From the NCBI GenBank assembly GCA_030602245.1, contig JAUWAC010000012.1:26603-90602 (forward strand): a DNA stretch of 64,000 nt. The letters are read 5' to 3'. The DNA is from Marinobacterium sp. (lineage in GTDB: Bacteria; Pseudomonadota; Gammaproteobacteria; Pseudomonadales; Balneatricaceae). The notes beneath the pieces are model-generated. The model was not told the origin of the DNA. It was given only the letters and a program-made list of their open reading frames with translations, and did no database searches. Position 1 is the first letter of the stretch; each line of letters opens with the position of its first letter. The translations under genes and the position numbers were made by a program. Of this stretch, positions 62,674 to 64,000 are shown in pieces.

Positions 62674-63498
62674 ATGGAACGGAACTTCAGCACCCTGATT
62701 CCCCCGCAACCGGAAATCCTGATCGCGCTGGCCCACGAACTCAAATCCGAACAGCCGAATCAGAAGCGCATCGCCGACCTGCTTAAAGCCGACGTATCCC
62801 TGTACACCACGGTGCTGAAGGCGGTGAACAGCGCCTATTACGGCCTCGCGGTACAGGTCACCTCGGTCGATCGCGCCCTGAGCCTGCTCGGCATCGAACG
62901 CGTGTTCAATCTCGTGCGCCTGACCGTGCTGCGCAATACACTGAAGAAAACCGGCCGCCTGGAGCGCTTCTGGGACAGCGCCCGTGAAGTTGCCGAGCTC
63001 TCGAGCACTCTGGCTCGTCGGCTGGTTCCTCGGCTAAACCAGGACGACATCTATTCAGCCGGCATGCTGCACGACTGCGGTTTGCCGCTGATGGTGCAGG
63101 CATTCAGCGATTACCGGACCTTTCTTACCACCGCAGGCAAGCTCGAACCGGCGGAATTCGAACAGCAGGAAAAGGCACGCTTTGGCTTCAGCCACTATCA
63201 GGTCGGCGGCCGCATGGCCGAACGCTGGAACCTGCCACAACAGGTCGCGGATACCATTCGCCTGCAGCCACTGCTGGCAGATGTGCTGACAGACCGTGTT
63301 GAGACCGACGAATACACCCGCCACCTGCTGGCGGTGCTCGTGCTCGCGCAGGATATCAGCGCCGAGTACCGCTACTACTGGCGCATCGAACCACGCCAGG
63401 AAATGGCCCGCCTGCAGCCCGCCCTCACCTTCCTCGGCCTGTGCGATCACGACTACCTCAATCTGCGCGAGCAACTGCTGGAACAGATGGGCGCCTGA
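62674..63498 (+). CDS. HDOD-domain signalling protein
   Basis: About 274 residues; the ATG at 62674 is used (a GTG lies two codons before), with no clear ribosome site. A single HDOD domain: QKRIADLLKADVSLYTTVLKAVNSAYYGL, SVDRALSLLGIERVFNLV, and the HD pair in GMLHDCGLPL. HDOD proteins regulate chemotaxis, motility or nucleotide signalling, and most lack phosphodiesterase activity. It stands alone. Confidence 0.9.
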   Translation: MERNFSTLIPPQPEILIALAHELKSEQPNQKRIADLLKADVSLYTTVLKAVNSAYYGLAVQVTSVDRALSLLGIERVFNLVRLTVLRNTLKKTGRLERFWDSAREVAELSSTLARRLVPRLNQDDIYSAGMLHDCGLPLMVQAFSDYRTFLTTAGKLEPAEFEQQEKARFGFSHYQVGGRMAERWNLPQQVADTIRLQPLLADVLTDRVETDEYTRHLLAVLVLAQDISAEYRYYWRIEPRQEMARLQPALTFLGLCDHDYLNLREQLLEQMGA

Positions 63499-63772
63499 GG
63501 CGCCGACAGAGCCCGTATAACGTGCGAGGCAGCCGCTGACCTATCCCATCTTGCGGGCCTTTCTGAGCCGTTCTGCTGCGCTAAAAAGGCCATCCCGCCC
63601 TTGGCCGTCGATCTGCCCTGCCCGGTAATTGACCTGCCCGGCCATCTGTGGACAACCCTTTCGTGTAACGATGCGAGCGCCCGTCGGATGCCTGACTGAG
63701 AGGCAAGCGCGCTGCTGTCACTGATCACTGACCGACACCGGCTGTGGATAACGCAGAGGGAGTGGAAGGAGC

Positions 63773-63822
63773 AGGGCTTGGGGCCTGTTGCTTAGGGCTT
63801 GGCACCTGGCGCTTGGCGCTTA
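63773..63822. repeat. Degenerate GGGCTTGG / GGCGCTT repeats
   Basis: GGGCTTGG occurs twice and GGCGCTT is doubled in tandem within about 50 bp, just past the end of the rRNA operon. Confidence 0.6.
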
Positions 63823-63825
63823 AAC

Positions 63826-63866
63826 CCCAAAAAGCAAAACGCCCTGACCAGTGCTGATTAGGGCGT
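63826..63866 (-). terminator. rRNA operon terminator
   Basis: On the minus strand ACGCCCT (63860-63866) pairs with AGGGCGT (63839-63845), followed by TTTGCTTTTT. It lies just beyond the 5S 3' end. Confidence 0.8.
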
Positions 63867-63876
63867 CTGTATTAGG

Positions 63877-63995
63877 TGCCTGGCGATGACCTACTCTCAC
63901 ATGGGGAAGCCCCACACTACCATCGGCGATGACGCGTTTCACTGCTGAGTTCGGCATGGGATCAGGTGGTTCCACGTCTCTATTGTCACCAGGCA
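63877..63995 (-). rRNA. rrf: 5S ribosomal RNA
   Basis: On the minus strand 119 nt with terminal stem TGCCTGG/CCAGGCA and the family landmarks ACCACCTGATCCCATGCCG, GAACTCAG and GATGGTAGTGTGGGG. The 16S and 23S genes would lie beyond the right edge. Confidence 0.96.
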
Positions 63996-64000
63996 AAACT

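Larger units (their letters stand above)
63499..63876. other. Intergenic region before the 5S rRNA gene (no gene)
   Basis: 378 bp. No supported coding sequence. It has DnaA-like TGTGGACAA (63647) and TGTGGATAA (63743), a run of degenerate GGCTTGG/GGCGCTT repeats (about 63773-63822) and the rRNA terminator near 63839-63866. A 91-residue antisense frame (63453-63728) is not credible. Confidence 0.6.

Noticed and set aside
63453..63728. 91-codon minus-strand frame before the 5S gene
   Set aside because: Starts in non-coding sequence and runs antisense into the HDOD gene; no motif.
63640..63755. Two DnaA-like boxes near the rRNA operon as a possible origin
   Set aside because: Only two, spaced widely, one imperfect, with no AT-rich element and no dnaA or gidA genes nearby.

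Overview
The window is one stretch of chromosome from a GC-rich gammaproteobacterium of the Pseudomonadales/Oceanospirillales type. This rests on gene content and on gene orders shared with Pseudomonas and its relatives: rpoH-ftsX-ftsE-ftsY-(M16-like)-rsmD followed by tetR, coaD and a YfhL ferredoxin; oxyR-recG; rpmG-rpmB-radC | coaBC-dut-algC-argB-slmA; and ctpA-envC-gpmI | rhodanese-grxC-secB. I cannot name the genus from sequence alone. Nothing here looks like a prophage, integrative element, IS or CRISPR array; the window is nearly all vertically inherited core chromosome with some lineage-specific genes.

Layout. 1-6.5 kb: an AIM24-family gene cut by the window edge, an unusual zinc-less sirtuin, then a leftward operon of TonB-dependent receptor, YfiR-type periplasmic protein and membrane GGDEF/EAL protein, in which the receptor carries an in-frame stop and a probable frameshift. 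6.5-9.4 kb: an orphan TRAP solute-binding protein, tRNA-Arg(CCG), an Anbu proteasome-like peptidase and a cytochrome c5. 9.4-15.2 kb: rep, a second GGDEF/EAL protein, a ComM/YifB ATPase and ubiK. 15.3-17.7 kb: a nitrogen module, PII-amtB-PII, behind a sigma-54 promoter. 17.8-21.1 kb: a PAS-GGDEF-EAL protein behind twin palindromes, and an orphan astA. 21.1-23.8 kb: a CpxA/CpxR-like pair divergent from a CpxP/Spy-like gene, with a perfect CpxR box between them. 23.9-34.1 kb: trmB, thiG, thiS, DUF423, rpoH, ftsX, ftsE, ftsY, an M16-like gene, rsmD, tetR, coaD and ferredoxin. 34.2-41.9 kb: DUF501, recG, oxyR, an SDR gene, ppk1 and hemB.

41.9-42.5 kb is a 665-bp gene-poor interval holding an Anr/FNR-like box and a strong orphan terminator hairpin. 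42.5-49.0 kb carries a MurG-like glycosyltransferase, a PAP2 phosphatase, an alpha/beta hydrolase, mutM, an EamA transporter and a chemoreceptor. 49.1-56.5 kb carries rpmG, rpmB, radC, coaBC, dut, algC, argB, slmA and a CynX-type MFS transporter. 56.6-63.5 kb carries ctpA, envC, gpmI, a rhodanese gene, grxC, secB, a DTW protein and an HDOD protein. The window ends in a 5S rRNA gene on the minus strand, the tail of an rRNA operon that lies beyond the right edge.

Functional themes. Cyclic-di-GMP and sensory signalling are prominent: three GGDEF/EAL proteins, YfiR, a chemoreceptor, an HDOD protein and the Cpx-like system. Envelope and division functions (ftsEX with envC and ctpA, ftsY, slmA, secB) sit in conserved blocks. 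No multi-gene system here is plainly new. The best leads are the disrupted receptor at the head of a YfiR-GGDEF operon, the sirtuin without zinc cysteines, the orphan Anbu peptidase, the amtB gene flanked by two PII genes, the twin palindromes before the PAS-GGDEF-EAL gene, and the possible RNA in the hemB upstream gap.
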